Source: Myxococcales bacterium
Lineage (GTDB): Bacteria; Myxococcota_A; Polyangia; Palsa-1104; JAEUJZ01
NCBI GenBank assembly: GCA_016794465.1
Contig: JAEUKA010000030.1
Span: 26,330-90,329, forward strand
Length of the DNA: 64,000 nucleotides
Reading direction: 5' to 3'
The notes below the pieces were generated by a model. It saw nothing but the letters and a program-made list of their open reading frames with translations, searched no databases and was not told where the DNA came from. The stretch's first letter is position 1, and every line of letters starts with the position of its first letter. This document shows, piece after piece, positions 55,153-64,000 of this stretch. Both the position numbers and the translations under genes were made by a program.

Positions 55153-57840
55153 ATGACGGACTCTTCTTTGCCGAATCGTGCGATGACCCAAAACGCTGAC
55201 ATTCGCTTTCTTGGCAAGCTGCTCGGCGACGTGATTCGCGAGTACGGCGGCGAGGAGCTGTTTCAGCGGATTGAGTACATTCGTGCCAACTCCGTCGATC
55301 GCTATCGCGGCATCGTGGCGGCGCACGAGGCGGATCGCGGCCTGTCGGCCCTGTCACTCGATGACACGGTGGCGTTTGTGCGCGGCTTCATGTTGTTTTC
55401 GATGCTGGCCAACCTGGCGGAAGACAGGCAGCACATTCCCGAGCACAGCGACGGAGAGCTGGCCTCGGTGCTGACGCAGCTGCTTGCGCAAGGGACAGGG
55501 GCGGACAAAGTGACGGAGCTGCTCTCGCGGGCGCTGGTGGTGCCGGTGCTTACGGCGCATCCGACGGAGGTGATGCGCAAGAGCATGCTCGATCACCGCA
55601 ACCGGATTGCGGAGCTGCTGCGACTGCGGGATCTCGGACGGACCGAGACGCCGGATGCGGACCTGATTGAGACGGCGATTTTGCGGCAGATTGCGCTGCT
55701 TTGGCAGACGCGGGCGCTGCGCCATGAGCGGCTCTACGTCGCGGACGAGGTCGAGACGGCGCTGGCCTATCTGCGCGAGGTGTTTTTGCCCGAGCTGCCG
55801 GCGCTGTATGCGCGCTGGGAGCGGCTCTTGGGTCAGGCTCCGCCGAGCTTTTTGCGACTGGGGACGTGGATCGGTGGCGACCGCGATGGCAATCCGAATG
55901 TCACTGCGGCGTCATTGCAGCTGGCGCTCGGGCGGGCTTGTGCGACGGTGCTGACGAGCTACTTGGCGCAGGTCGATGCGCTCGGGGCCGAGCTGTCGAT
56001 TTCGAGTGAGCTGTCGGCGGTGAGTCCCAGCGTGCTGGAGCTGGCGGCGCGCGGTGAACCGACGAGTGCGTCGCGACGGGATGAGCCGTATCGGCGGGCG
56101 CTCACCGGCATCTATGCGCGGCTGGCGGCGACGTACACCAAGCTGACCGGGCGGGCTCCGCAGCTGCCGGCGCGCTTTGCTGCCGAGCCGTATCCCGATC
56201 CCCAGCACTTCCGGGCCGAGCTGTGCGCGCTGTCGGAGTCGCTGTCGGCAAGTGGAAACCGCGAGCTGGCCGAGGGTGGGGCGCTGTCGCGGCTGATTCG
56301 GGCGGTGGAGGTGTTTGGCTGGCACTTGGCGACGCTCGATCTGCGCCAAAATGCCGACGTGCATGCCCGTGTCGTCGCTGAGCTTTTGGCGGTCGCGGGA
56401 GTCACGCCCGACTACCAGTCGCTGACCGAGCCCGAGAGAGTGGCGCTGCTGCGCCGGGAGCTTGGCAACCAGCGGCTGCTCGCGAGTCCGTATGCGAGCT
56501 ACAGCGACGAAACCAAGTCCGAGCTGGCGATTGTCTACGCCGCTGCCAAGGCCCACGCCGAGTACGGTCCCGAGTCGATCCGCACCTACATTGTGTCCAA
56601 GACCGAGCACGTCTCGGATCTGCTGGAAGTCAATATTTTGTTAAAGGAAGCGGGGCTGTACCGAGGCCATGGCGAGCCCTCCGCGAGCATTCTGGTGGTG
56701 CCGCTGCTGGAGACGATTGGCGACTTGGATCAGGCCGCCACGATGATGCGGGAGTGGCTGTCGCTGCCCGAGGTGGCGACGGTGACGCGGGTGCACGGCT
56801 ACCAAGAAGTGATGGTGGGATACTCGGACTCGAACAAGGACGGCGGGTATCTGACCTCGGTGTGGAGTCTGCAAAAGGCGACACGGGCGCTGGCAACGGT
56901 GTTTGCGGAGTGTGGGACGCGGCTGCAGACCTTTCACGGTCGCGGTGGGGCGGTGGGTCGAGGCGGTGGGCCGGCGTTCGCGGCGATTGTGGCGCAGCCT
57001 TCTGGCACGGTGCAGGGGCGGATTCGCATCACCGAGCAGGGCGAGGTCATCGCCGCCAAGTACGGCACCCGCGAGAGTGCGGCCCGCAACCTGGAGTCGA
57101 TGGCTGCGGCAACGCTGCTGGCTTCGCTGACTCGGACGGAGAAGCAGTCGCACAGTGAGGCGCTGTTTGTGGCGGCGATGGAGGAGATCTCGCAAGCGGC
57201 CCTGCGCAGCTATCGGGCGCTCGTCTATGAGACGGAGGGCTTTAAGACCTTCTTTCGCCAGATGACGCCGCTGGCCGAGATTGCGGAGCTCAAGATTGGC
57301 TCGCGGCCGGCGTCGCGTACCAAGTCCGACCGCATTGAAGATCTGCGCGCGATTCCGTGGGTGTTTAGCTGGGCGCAGGCGCGGGTGATGCTGCCGGGCT
57401 GGTACGGGGTCGGACAGGCGCTGGCGGCGTTTCCGGATCAGGGGCTGTTGCGACAGATGGCGACGGAGTGGCCGTTTTTTCGGACAACGCTCGACAACCT
57501 CGAGATGGTGCTGGCCAAGTCGGACATTGCGATGGCCGCGCAGTACGCCAAGCTCGTCGAAGATCGCACCCTGGCCGAGCCGATTTTTGCGCGCATTCGA
57601 GCCGGCTGGCAGGCGACCCACGACAGCTTGCTTGCGATTACCGAGCAGTCGCGGCTCCTTGAACACAGTCCAACACTAGAGCAGTCGATTCGGCTGCGCC
57701 TGCCCTACATCGAGCCGCTGAACCTGCTGCAGATCGAGCTGCTCAAGCGACATCGCGCCGGCGAGCACGACCCCCGCGTCCGCGAAGGACTCCACCTGTC
57801 GATCAACGCCATCGCCACCGCCCTGCGCAACAGCGGGTAG
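55153..57840 (+). CDS. ppc: Phosphoenolpyruvate carboxylase
   Basis: Anaplerotic enzyme making oxaloacetate from PEP and bicarbonate. 895 residues (usual about 880-930). Diagnostic blocks: VLTAHPTEVMRKS with the catalytic His, MVGYSDSNKDGGYLTS, the FHGRGGAVGRGGGP loop and the C-terminal INAIATALRNSG, as in E. coli SINGIAAGMRNTG. It starts two bases after the psuG stop, so it is cotranscribed with hslO and psuG. No unusual change is visible. Confidence 0.96.
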   Translation: MTDSSLPNRAMTQNADIRFLGKLLGDVIREYGGEELFQRIEYIRANSVDRYRGIVAAHEADRGLSALSLDDTVAFVRGFMLFSMLANLAEDRQHIPEHSDGELASVLTQLLAQGTGADKVTELLSRALVVPVLTAHPTEVMRKSMLDHRNRIAELLRLRDLGRTETPDADLIETAILRQIALLWQTRALRHERLYVADEVETALAYLREVFLPELPALYARWERLLGQAPPSFLRLGTWIGGDRDGNPNVTAASLQLALGRACATVLTSYLAQVDALGAELSISSELSAVSPSVLELAARGEPTSASRRDEPYRRALTGIYARLAATYTKLTGRAPQLPARFAAEPYPDPQHFRAELCALSESLSASGNRELAEGGALSRLIRAVEVFGWHLATLDLRQNADVHARVVAELLAVAGVTPDYQSLTEPERVALLRRELGNQRLLASPYASYSDETKSELAIVYAAAKAHAEYGPESIRTYIVSKTEHVSDLLEVNILLKEAGLYRGHGEPSASILVVPLLETIGDLDQAATMMREWLSLPEVATVTRVHGYQEVMVGYSDSNKDGGYLTSVWSLQKATRALATVFAECGTRLQTFHGRGGAVGRGGGPAFAAIVAQPSGTVQGRIRITEQGEVIAAKYGTRESAARNLESMAAATLLASLTRTEKQSHSEALFVAAMEEISQAALRSYRALVYETEGFKTFFRQMTPLAEIAELKIGSRPASRTKSDRIEDLRAIPWVFSWAQARVMLPGWYGVGQALAAFPDQGLLRQMATEWPFFRTTLDNLEMVLAKSDIAMAAQYAKLVEDRTLAEPIFARIRAGWQATHDSLLAITEQSRLLEHSPTLEQSIRLRLPYIEPLNLLQIELLKRHRAGEHDPRVREGLHLSINAIATALRNSG

Positions 57841-57875
57841 TGCTGCATTGGCTGGGAACGGGGTATGCTGCGCGG

Positions 57876-58643
57876 ATGTCGGCACTGATTGCTTTTGAGC
57901 GGCGCGGCTCGACGGCGCTTCTGACCTTGCAGCGGCCCCCGGCGAACGCGCTCAACTTGGACTTACTACAACAAGCGGCGGAGATCTTGCCGCAGCTGGT
58001 GGTTCCCGAGGTACGGGCGCTGGTCATTACCGGCCAGGGGCGCTTCTTTTCGGCTGGGCTCGACCTGTTTGCGGTCTTTGCGTATGCCGACAAAGAAGCA
58101 GCCGCGTTTCCGGTGGTCTTCGATGAGGTCGTGGCCGGCTTCTATGCGCTGCCGATTCCGGTGGTGGCGGCAATAAACGGTCATGCCATTGCCGGTGGCG
58201 CAGTGCTCGCAGCGACGGCAGACTTTCGACTGGTCAGCGAGGGCGAGTCGCTGCTTGGACTGAGTGAGATTCGGGTCGGAGTGCCGTTTCCGGTGTCAGC
58301 GCTCGAGCCGGTTCGCAGCGCGTGGTCGGGTCCGCACCTCGGCGAGCTGCTCTATCGCGGTCGCAACTTTCGTCCTCCCGAGGCGCTGGCGGCGGGGCTC
58401 ATCGATGAGGTCGTGCCGGCGGCAGAGCTGCTCGATCGCGCCCTGGCCTTGGCGGATGAGCTGGGCTCGCGGGTGCCGGTGGCGTTTGCGGCGACCAAGC
58501 GGGCGCTGCGCAGAGAGGGCCTGGAGCGAATTGCTGCCGTCGGTGGACCGGGAAAAGATCCGGTGTGGTCGATGTGGCATACGCCCGAGGTCTTGGCGGC
58601 GATGGTGGCCTATCGGCAGTCGCTCGATAAGAAGCGCGGCTAG
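57876..58643 (+). CDS. Enoyl-CoA hydratase/isomerase family protein
   Basis: A 255-residue crotonase-fold enzyme. The CoA-binding block is QGRFFSAGLDL and the oxyanion-hole segment is INGHAIAGGAVLAATADFRL. The usual second catalytic Glu region reads SEIRVGVPFPVSALEPVRSA; the standard hydratase Glu pair is not obvious, so it may be an isomerase or another crotonase reaction. The ATG is preceded by no strong ribosome site. It lies 35 bp after ppc and could be read from the same transcript. Confidence 0.88.
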   Translation: MSALIAFERRGSTALLTLQRPPANALNLDLLQQAAEILPQLVVPEVRALVITGQGRFFSAGLDLFAVFAYADKEAAAFPVVFDEVVAGFYALPIPVVAAINGHAIAGGAVLAATADFRLVSEGESLLGLSEIRVGVPFPVSALEPVRSAWSGPHLGELLYRGRNFRPPEALAAGLIDEVVPAAELLDRALALADELGSRVPVAFAATKRALRREGLERIAAVGGPGKDPVWSMWHTPEVLAAMVAYRQSLDKKRG

Positions 58644-58645
58644 GC

Positions 58646-59611
58646 TCAGCGTCGAGGAGCGCCGGACGAGCTGGGGCGGGGTTGGCGTCGCTCTTCGTCG
58701 AGGCGCTTGTCGAGGCGAGCTTGGGCGTCGCTGGCGTAGGTGGCGCAGGCCTTCTGGTTGACCATCGGATCGGGGTCGCGGTCGGTGCGCTTGGCGCGGG
58801 CGGCTTGACGCTCAAATAGGCCCGATTGGTCGGGATGCGCAGCGATCAGGATGTCGCAGGGCAGGCTTCGGACCTTGGCGATGCTGCGGCGGAAGGTGGC
58901 CACGTAGGACGGGTGGTCAGAGAAGCGGTAGCCCGGCGCCGAGACGGCATTGAGGCTATCGGCGTAGACCAGCTGCAGACAGCGACTCCCTTCGCAGGAC
59001 TGCCAGGAGTAGCTGGTTGCGCCGGGGGTATGTCCAGGCGTGTAGTGGACGGTGATGCGGAGCGGGCCTACCGAAACCGTGCCACCATCGGGTAGCTCGG
59101 TCACTTCGGTCACGGCGGGAAAGTGCATCGCTGCCCCAAAGCCCGCCTGGGGATCATCGGTGGAGATCGTTCCGGTTCGCAAGACTTGGGCGCCGAGCAC
59201 GCTGGTGGCGACCTTGGCTCGGCTCTGGCGCTGCAGCAGCGCGATTCCCCCGGCATGATCGAAGTGGGCGTGCGAGCTGACGATCCAGCGGACATCCTCG
59301 ATGCGGAAGCCGAGCGCGGCCATGTGAGCGGCAATCAGGGGCGCCGACTGCGGCAGGGCGCCATCGATCAGCACATGCCCCTCTGCCGAGGTAATCAGCA
59401 CCGAGCTGAGCCCGTCCGGACCGACGTAATAGGTATTCCCAAAGATGCGGAACGGCTGGTGCTCTGTGTTCCACTCCGCGCAGGCATCACAGACAATCGG
59501 CGTCACCGCAGCAGGAGTCGCAGCAGGAGTCGCAGCAGGAGTCGCAGCAGGAGTCGTGGATGATGTTGCGGTGGAAACGGCCAGAGCGAGTAGCAGAGAC
59601 AGGACAGTCAT
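58646..59611 (-). CDS. Subclass B3-like metallo-beta-lactamase
   Basis: A 321-residue exported metallo-hydrolase. A signal peptide (MTVLSLLLALAVSTATSS) is followed by a TPAA repeat and a B3-type catalytic domain: NTYYVGPDGLSSVLITSAEG, SSHAHFDHAGG (His114, His116, Asp118, His119), TPGHTPGATSY (His194), VYADSLNAVSAPGYRFSDHP and the last ligand His259 in IAAHPDQSG. All six zinc ligands of B3 enzymes are present, and the SLNAVSAPGYRFSDHP region matches B3 rather than B1. Beta-lactam activity is likely but not shown; the family also contains lactonases. A TTG 18 bases upstream is less likely. Confidence 0.88.
   Translation of the reverse strand: MTVLSLLLALAVSTATSSTTPAATPAATPAATPAAVTPIVCDACAEWNTEHQPFRIFGNTYYVGPDGLSSVLITSAEGHVLIDGALPQSAPLIAAHMAALGFRIEDVRWIVSSHAHFDHAGGIALLQRQSRAKVATSVLGAQVLRTGTISTDDPQAGFGAAMHFPAVTEVTELPDGGTVSVGPLRITVHYTPGHTPGATSYSWQSCEGSRCLQLVYADSLNAVSAPGYRFSDHPSYVATFRRSIAKVRSLPCDILIAAHPDQSGLFERQAARAKRTDRDPDPMVNQKACATYASDAQARLDKRLDEERRQPRPSSSGAPRR
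59508..59555 (-). repeat. 12-bp tandem repeat (4 copies) in the metallo-beta-lactamase gene
   Basis: Four perfect copies of GCAGCAGGAGTC (plus-strand reading) code for TPAA units between the signal peptide and the catalytic domain. The unit is in frame and its copy number can probably vary. Confidence 0.95.
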
Positions 59612-59712
59612 GGCGGCCAGCGTACTCAAATTTCAGGTAGATTGTCCGCTCATGAACACCACCACACCGCGCGCTGCCTGCGACTCTGTTTCCGCAAAGG
59701 AATCAATAAGAG

Positions 59713-60624
59713 GTGTCTAAAAAGCATCTTATTACGGCCTCTGCGGAGGACCCCCGAAACCTGCTCTTGCTGCTGTCGCAGCGGCTGGGCTGGAGCGCAG
59801 CGCAGGCGGCGAAGGCGGTGCGGGAAGGGGCGGTGTGGGTGGATGGACGACGAGTCACTCCAGCTGTCCACAGTGTCGTTACAGGTGCGCGACTGACGGT
59901 GTTTGCCGATCATGACCCGGCTCCTGTCGCGGTGCCCCGGGTGCGAGTGGTGTACGAAGATCGCGAGCTGCTGGTGGTGTGCAAGCCGGCGGGACTGCTC
60001 TGTCAGCCGGGACGACGTGGCGGGCCGTCGCTGCTGACGGTGCTGCCGGGGCCGCTGTGGCTGCCGCATCGGCTCGACGGTGATACCTCGGGGCTGACGA
60101 TGCTGGCGAAGTCGGCGGAGGCGTGTGCGCGGCTGGGTCAGGCGCTACGAGACGGGCAGATCGAGCGGCACTATCTGGCGCGGGTGACGGGGGTGCCGCT
60201 TGAGCGAGGTCGCATCGAGCTGCGCATCGGCAAGCGAGCCGGGCCAGCCAGTCCTTCGGGGAGTCACTCGAGCAGTCCAAGGATGATTACGTATCCGGCG
60301 CAGTCGCAGCTCGGGGTATCGGCGGAGAGTCAGTTCGAGCGGCGCGACACACTCACTGGACCGACGGGCAGTCAGTCGCTGTTGCTGGTTCGATTGGCGA
60401 CGGGTCGTACCCACCAAGTACGGGTGCATCTGGCGGCGCTTGGGCATCCTATCGTCGGTGACAAGCTGTACGGAGGTTCGCCGTTTGCGCGACTGGGACT
60501 GCACGCGGCGACGCTGGTGCTGGTGCACCCTCGAACGGGTCAGCGCCTTTTGCTAGAGAGCGAGCTGCCGGAAAACTTTTGGCCTCGGCCGCTGCCGATT
60601 GCGACGGAGCTCGTCGCGCCGTAA
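59713..60624 (+). CDS. RluA-family pseudouridine synthase with S4 domain
   Basis: A 303-residue RNA modification enzyme starting at GTG. The N-terminal S4 RNA-binding domain (LLLLLSQRLGWSAAQAAKAV, GAVWVDGRRV) is followed by the RluA/RsuA catalytic domain with HRLDGDTSGLTMLAKS (catalytic Asp) and GRTHQVRVHLAALGHPI. The rRNA or tRNA target is not predictable. Its start region contains a palindrome AATAAGA...TCTTATT that resembles the repeat at 43.1 kb. It is divergent from the metallo-beta-lactamase gene, with 101 bp between. Confidence 0.9.
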   Translation: MSKKHLITASAEDPRNLLLLLSQRLGWSAAQAAKAVREGAVWVDGRRVTPAVHSVVTGARLTVFADHDPAPVAVPRVRVVYEDRELLVVCKPAGLLCQPGRRGGPSLLTVLPGPLWLPHRLDGDTSGLTMLAKSAEACARLGQALRDGQIERHYLARVTGVPLERGRIELRIGKRAGPASPSGSHSSSPRMITYPAQSQLGVSAESQFERRDTLTGPTGSQSLLLVRLATGRTHQVRVHLAALGHPIVGDKLYGGSPFARLGLHAATLVLVHPRTGQRLLLESELPENFWPRPLPIATELVAP

Positions 60625-60627
60625 CGG

Positions 60628-63249
60628 CTAGCGCGGCGGCGCGGGCGTCGGCAAGAGCTCGACCTCACAGGGGCCGTCCGGAAGCAGCTCGTCGACGGTG
60701 GTGCCGACTCGATCGGTGAATCCAACTCGCGAAAGGCCGTCGCCCATCAGCAGTCGATAGGGCGCAAGCGGTCGTGTGTTGCCGTCGAAGTCGGTCTGAT
60801 AGGTGACCAGCCAGTGCTTGCGACTCGTCGCTGCGTGGGGTCCCTTCCCGAGGAGAGCCGCCTGGGCATTGTGGCGAACGTGGCGATCTTCGTCGGCGAC
60901 ACTGCTGCTGCGAAGCCGCGCTTCGATGCCTCCCGAGCGCGGCACCACCGCCGACAACAGCAGCGCTGCGTTGCGCCGCACCCCGGCATCCGCATCATCC
61001 AGCCACTCCGCGTCGCGGGGCTCGGTCACGCCCAGCCGAGCGAGTGCGGCCATCACGTTGGTGCGCAGCGCGGTCCGCTCGGGTGACGGCTCGTGACGAT
61101 TGCTGAGCAAAAGACGCAGCCTTTCGAGCACTCGGGCGACGGACTCGTGGTTGCGCGGCAGGTTCGACAGGGCCCACGCCGCCTCGGCGGCTCCGCGCAG
61201 ATCGTCGCTGCTGCCGTCTTGTAGCCGGGTCAGCAGCGCACTGACCAAGGCTTCACTCGGCGCTGTCGCCAGCAGTGAGCCCAGCGCCGCCGTCGCACGC
61301 AGCTGTCGCGCCGGATCTCGATGTTGGAGTAACTTCACCAGCCGTCCCTGCGCCGGGACATCCACAAACGACTGCAAGGCCGACAGCGCATCGACGGCGA
61401 GCTGTCCCTCCGCAGACTGTGGCTCAGCGGCGAGCTGCCCCAGCCCGAGCAGTCGCTCGCGAACCGTCTCACTTTTGTGACCGCGCAGCATGCCCGAGAG
61501 CAAGAGCAGCACTTCACTATGCGGCCCACCCTCGGGAGACTTGCGAAGTACCGACAGCAGCTCGGCGATGATGGGCGCCTGCCGCTCGGGATGAGACGAC
61601 AGAAAACCGGCCAGCACCTGGGCTGCGGTCCGCCTGGTGCGCCGCTCGGACGGACCCGGTCGCACCGTCACCACCGCTCGCAGCAGCATCGCCACCGTCG
61701 GCTCTTCGAGGGAGGCTTTGCGGACGAGCTGCGCCAGCGCTTGGGCGGCCACCTGCCGGGTGTCAACGTCGGCGAGCATCGGTCGATCGCTGGGATCGAG
61801 GACTTCGGTCAGACGGGGCTGTCCCAGACCCAGATCGCCCAAGGCCAGCAGCGCCTGATGTCGCACCTGTGGATCGGCATCGGTGCTAGCAGCGACGAGC
61901 GCATCGAAGGCGCGGGGATCGACCAGGTGAGGCTTGCGCAAAAGCTGCGTCGCCCGCCGTCGGACCACCAGATCTTTGTCGCCCAGCAGCAGGGTTAGCA
62001 GCGGTGTGATGTTGCGATCTCCGACGATGGCCAAGGCGTCCAGAATGTGCTCGCGGGGCAGTCGCTGTCGGTACAGCTCGCGGACCAGCTCGCTCTGCGC
62101 TGTCGCCCGCTGCTCGGTGGAGAGCTTGGGTCCGAGATCGCGGATCAGCTCGACAAGCGCCGCCAGCTGTTCGAGGCTGAGCGCCGGACGTGACAGCTCT
62201 TGCAGCAGCAGCGGCACCACGCTCTGACTGCCGGCCAGGAGAGAGTCGATCACCAGCGGTCGCAGCGTCGCGTGGGTCAGGTTCGCCAAGATGGCCTGGG
62301 TCGCTTGGCTCAGCGCTTCCGTCGGCAGCGACTGGGCCGCATCGGGCAGCAGAAACAGTCCCAGGGCTTGCAGCGCCGCCGCTCGCTGTCCGTCTGTGCC
62401 ACTGTCCAGCGCCTCACGGAGCAGCGGAATCGCCGTCGCACTGGCCAGTCGTCCCAGGCACAGCATGGCTTGCTTGCGAACCTCCTCGCTGGGATCACGG
62501 AGCAGGCGCAGCGCCGCAGACGCCGCATGCGTGGCCCGCAAAAGACCCAGGCTCCGCAGCGACTCGGCGCGGACATCACGGGCAGGGTCCGACAGCCGAC
62601 CGAGCAGCGCCAAGACCACGCGACTGCGCAGCTCTGCCGGCAGCGACAGGGGACTGAGGCGACCGAGCACGGCCAGCGCGCTGCGACGGACCCCGACGTT
62701 CTCATCTTCGATCCGCAGCAGCACCGGCGGCAAAAGCTGCGGCAGTTCGAGCGCGGTAAAGACCTGCGAAGCGAGCAGACGCTCGACGGCCCGCAGGGCT
62801 TCTTGGCGGACCTCGAACTGGCCGTCACCCATCGCCCGGGCCAGCAGCGCCACCGCTCGCTGCTGCTCGGGACGGGGCAGGGCGCCGTACTGCCCAAGCG
62901 CTTCGGCACAAGCGGCGCGAACGGTGTGATCTGCATCGCTCATTCCGTCGAGAAGCGGACTTGCTGCGGCCAAGACAGACGCGGGTCCAAGCGCCTGGGC
63001 CGCCCGCGCTCGCACCGCCGGATCGCCATCTTGCAGTCGCTGGAGAAGATACGGATTGGCCAGGTGCTGCGGCAGAGACAGCAAGCGATCGACCGCTTCC
63101 CGACGACGCGCGGGATCACTTGCCGAGAGCAGCGAACGAAGCTCCTCCGGAAGATCACTGCCGCCACCATACAGATCCGCCGCTTCCGCCTCTACCAAGG
63201 GAGACAAAAGCAGCGCGGACAGAGACAAGACCGGAAGCCAGCGACGCAT
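60628..63249 (-). CDS. Large exported HEAT-repeat protein
   Basis: A 873-residue protein with a signal peptide (MRRWLPVLSLSALLLSPLVEAEAA). Almost the whole chain is HEAT-like helical repeats of about 35 residues, for example LQDGDPAVRARAAQALG, DPSEEVRKQAMLCLGRLAS and DPQVRHQALLALGDLGLG, at least 18 by eye. The C-terminal 60 residues are not repeat-like (LAPYRLLMGDGLSRVGFTDR). HEAT solenoids act as protein scaffolds; export suggests a periplasmic or surface platform. It converges on the pseudouridine synthase gene. Confidence 0.85.
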   Translation of the reverse strand: MRRWLPVLSLSALLLSPLVEAEAADLYGGGSDLPEELRSLLSASDPARRREAVDRLLSLPQHLANPYLLQRLQDGDPAVRARAAQALGPASVLAAASPLLDGMSDADHTVRAACAEALGQYGALPRPEQQRAVALLARAMGDGQFEVRQEALRAVERLLASQVFTALELPQLLPPVLLRIEDENVGVRRSALAVLGRLSPLSLPAELRSRVVLALLGRLSDPARDVRAESLRSLGLLRATHAASAALRLLRDPSEEVRKQAMLCLGRLASATAIPLLREALDSGTDGQRAAALQALGLFLLPDAAQSLPTEALSQATQAILANLTHATLRPLVIDSLLAGSQSVVPLLLQELSRPALSLEQLAALVELIRDLGPKLSTEQRATAQSELVRELYRQRLPREHILDALAIVGDRNITPLLTLLLGDKDLVVRRRATQLLRKPHLVDPRAFDALVAASTDADPQVRHQALLALGDLGLGQPRLTEVLDPSDRPMLADVDTRQVAAQALAQLVRKASLEEPTVAMLLRAVVTVRPGPSERRTRRTAAQVLAGFLSSHPERQAPIIAELLSVLRKSPEGGPHSEVLLLLSGMLRGHKSETVRERLLGLGQLAAEPQSAEGQLAVDALSALQSFVDVPAQGRLVKLLQHRDPARQLRATAALGSLLATAPSEALVSALLTRLQDGSSDDLRGAAEAAWALSNLPRNHESVARVLERLRLLLSNRHEPSPERTALRTNVMAALARLGVTEPRDAEWLDDADAGVRRNAALLLSAVVPRSGGIEARLRSSSVADEDRHVRHNAQAALLGKGPHAATSRKHWLVTYQTDFDGNTRPLAPYRLLMGDGLSRVGFTDRVGTTVDELLPDGPCEVELLPTPAPPR

Positions 63250-63301
63250 GCGCACAGCTTGAGGTTATACCAGGATAGCTGGGGAAGGAGTGCGCCGTAC
63301 G

Positions 63302-64000
63302 TTATGGACCGGTGGTGTAAAAGTAGTTCAGGCACATCTCGTCGGTGGTCGACTCTCCCCAGGTCACCGAGCTGGTGGTGGGGTTGTCGAAGACGCAGGT
63401 GAGCTTGATCTGCGTGCCCTTCTTGACCGGCATTCCCTGACTGTTTTCGTAGAAGTAGAACTGCTGCCAGTTAAAGTCCCAGCTGGGAATGTCGATCATG
63501 CAGGTGTCGGGAGTCTCTACGCGCATTCTGCGACCCAGCTGATGGGCATGCGGAAGGAGTCCGTACACGAAGCCATCGCCCGGTGCTGTCAGGTTCCCAA
63601 CCACCGCATAGTTTGTCGCTCCTGGTGGCAGCACAAACGACGAGTTTTGAACGGACAGAATCGCTGCTTTTTTGGCAACCGGAGTCATCGAATACTGCAG
63701 CTTGATGCTGGTCTGATCAGGAGTCCACGCACCACCATGATGGTTGTCGTAGTGAACCTGCATCACCAGCACTTGTCCGGCACTCAGGGTGATTCCGGTG
63801 TTGGTCGGATACTTGGTGGGAGGACTCCCTGGCACCCAGCCTCCGATGGTGGACGCAGTCTTGATTCCCGGTCCCCCAAAGCAGGGCCAGCCGACCTCTC
63901 CCGTCTTGGCATCCGCTGCCTGTGCTGCCGTCGCATCCGCTGGATACAGGAGTACGTGATGCACACTCTTTTTGGCCCCAGGAATGACCTCGTAGCCGAT
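63302..64000 (-). CDS. Copper type II monooxygenase-like protein (PHM/DBH fold), C-terminal part
   Basis: The last 232 residues of a gene whose start lies beyond the window. The sequence matches the copper-dependent PHM/DBH ascorbate monooxygenase fold common in myxobacteria: VHHVLLYPADA (first His pair), QVHYDNHHGGAW, LLPHAHQLGRRM (HxH copper ligands) and TTDEMCLNYFYTTGP (Met ligand). In eukaryotes these enzymes hydroxylate peptides or dopamine; bacterial substrates are unknown. It follows the HEAT gene region on the same strand, upstream of it by 52 bp, and could be cotranscribed with it. Confidence 0.85.
   Translation of the reverse strand: MGYEVIPGAKKSVHHVLLYPADATAAQAADAKTGEVGWPCFGGPGIKTASTIGGWVPGSPPTKYPTNTGITLSAGQVLVMQVHYDNHHGGAWTPDQTSIKLQYSMTPVAKKAAILSVQNSSFVLPPGATNYAVVGNLTAPGDGFVYGLLPHAHQLGRRMRVETPDTCMIDIPSWDFNWQQFYFYENSQGMPVKKGTQIKLTCVFDNPTTSSVTWGESTTDEMCLNYFYTTGP

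Noticed and set aside
62200..63402. 400-codon plus-strand open frame
   Set aside because: It is antisense to the HEAT-repeat protein, which has a signal peptide and clear repeats.

Overview
The window is high-GC, densely coded DNA that looks like a chromosomal segment of a myxobacterium or a relative (Myxococcota / former delta-proteobacteria). The evidence is the mix of genes: eukaryote-like Ser/Thr kinase, PP2C phosphatase and FHA-domain proteins, an FHA-fused sigma-54 activator, a probable DUF2378 protein, a DUF1592/DUF1552 gene pair, Cys-rich and fibrinogen-like lipoproteins, FG-GAP and HEAT-repeat exported proteins, and a caspase-like protease. This is inferred from gene content, not from a marker gene. 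There is no rRNA operon, CRISPR array, intact insertion sequence or prophage. One tRNA gene (Arg, anticodon CCU) is present.

Layout. 1-2795 (minus): pyruvate dehydrogenase E1beta, E2 and the start of E3, with no E1alpha beside them. 2991-9351: urocanate hydratase, a chemoreceptor-like protein, a CADD-type enzyme (probable self-sacrificing p-aminobenzoate synthase), an alpha/beta hydrolase and a membrane protein. 9538-12653 (minus): a phospho-signalling pair, a zinc-ribbon/double-FHA protein and a membrane PP2C phosphatase. 12832-21074: envelope proteins, a sulfatase-fold protein with an altered active site, a POT peptide transporter, a Ser/Thr kinase and a DUF2378-like protein. 21118-25744: tRNA-Arg, an NCS1 transporter with a class III aminotransferase (nucleobase or hydantoin/beta-amino-acid use), a polyferredoxin, a GNAT enzyme and a small lipoprotein. 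25887-36027: an accessory-looking stretch with an orphan membrane protein, an orphan Lys-rich protein, a CDF metal transporter, an HDAC-family protein with an unassigned C-terminal half, SnoaL-like and Ala/Pro-rich exported proteins, an IS21 transposase remnant, a class V aminotransferase-fold enzyme and a caspase-like protease.

36028-43048: fibrinogen-like lipoprotein, rlmB, a COG0523 metallochaperone GTPase, and a tightly overlapping DUF1592-DUF1552-DUF5648 operon. 43076-45183: a triple palindromic repeat, an SRPBCC protein, a PHA-system protein, and selD. selD carries an in-frame TGA at the catalytic position, so it is very probably a selenoprotein; ordinary gene calling would truncate it. 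45338-53193: a GGDEF/degenerate-EAL protein, HEAT lipoprotein, epimerase, rarA, FG-GAP lipoprotein and an FHA-sigma-54 activator. 53319-64000: hslO-psuG-ppc run, an enoyl-CoA hydratase, a class B3-like metallo-beta-lactamase, an RluA-type pseudouridine synthase, a large HEAT-repeat protein and the end of a copper monooxygenase-like gene.

The strongest items for a second look are the selenocysteine SelD, the CADD homologue with all ligand positions kept, the HDAC family protein with its C-terminal extension, the sulfatase-fold protein with an altered catalytic motif, and the orphan 418-residue protein with its own promoter-like region.
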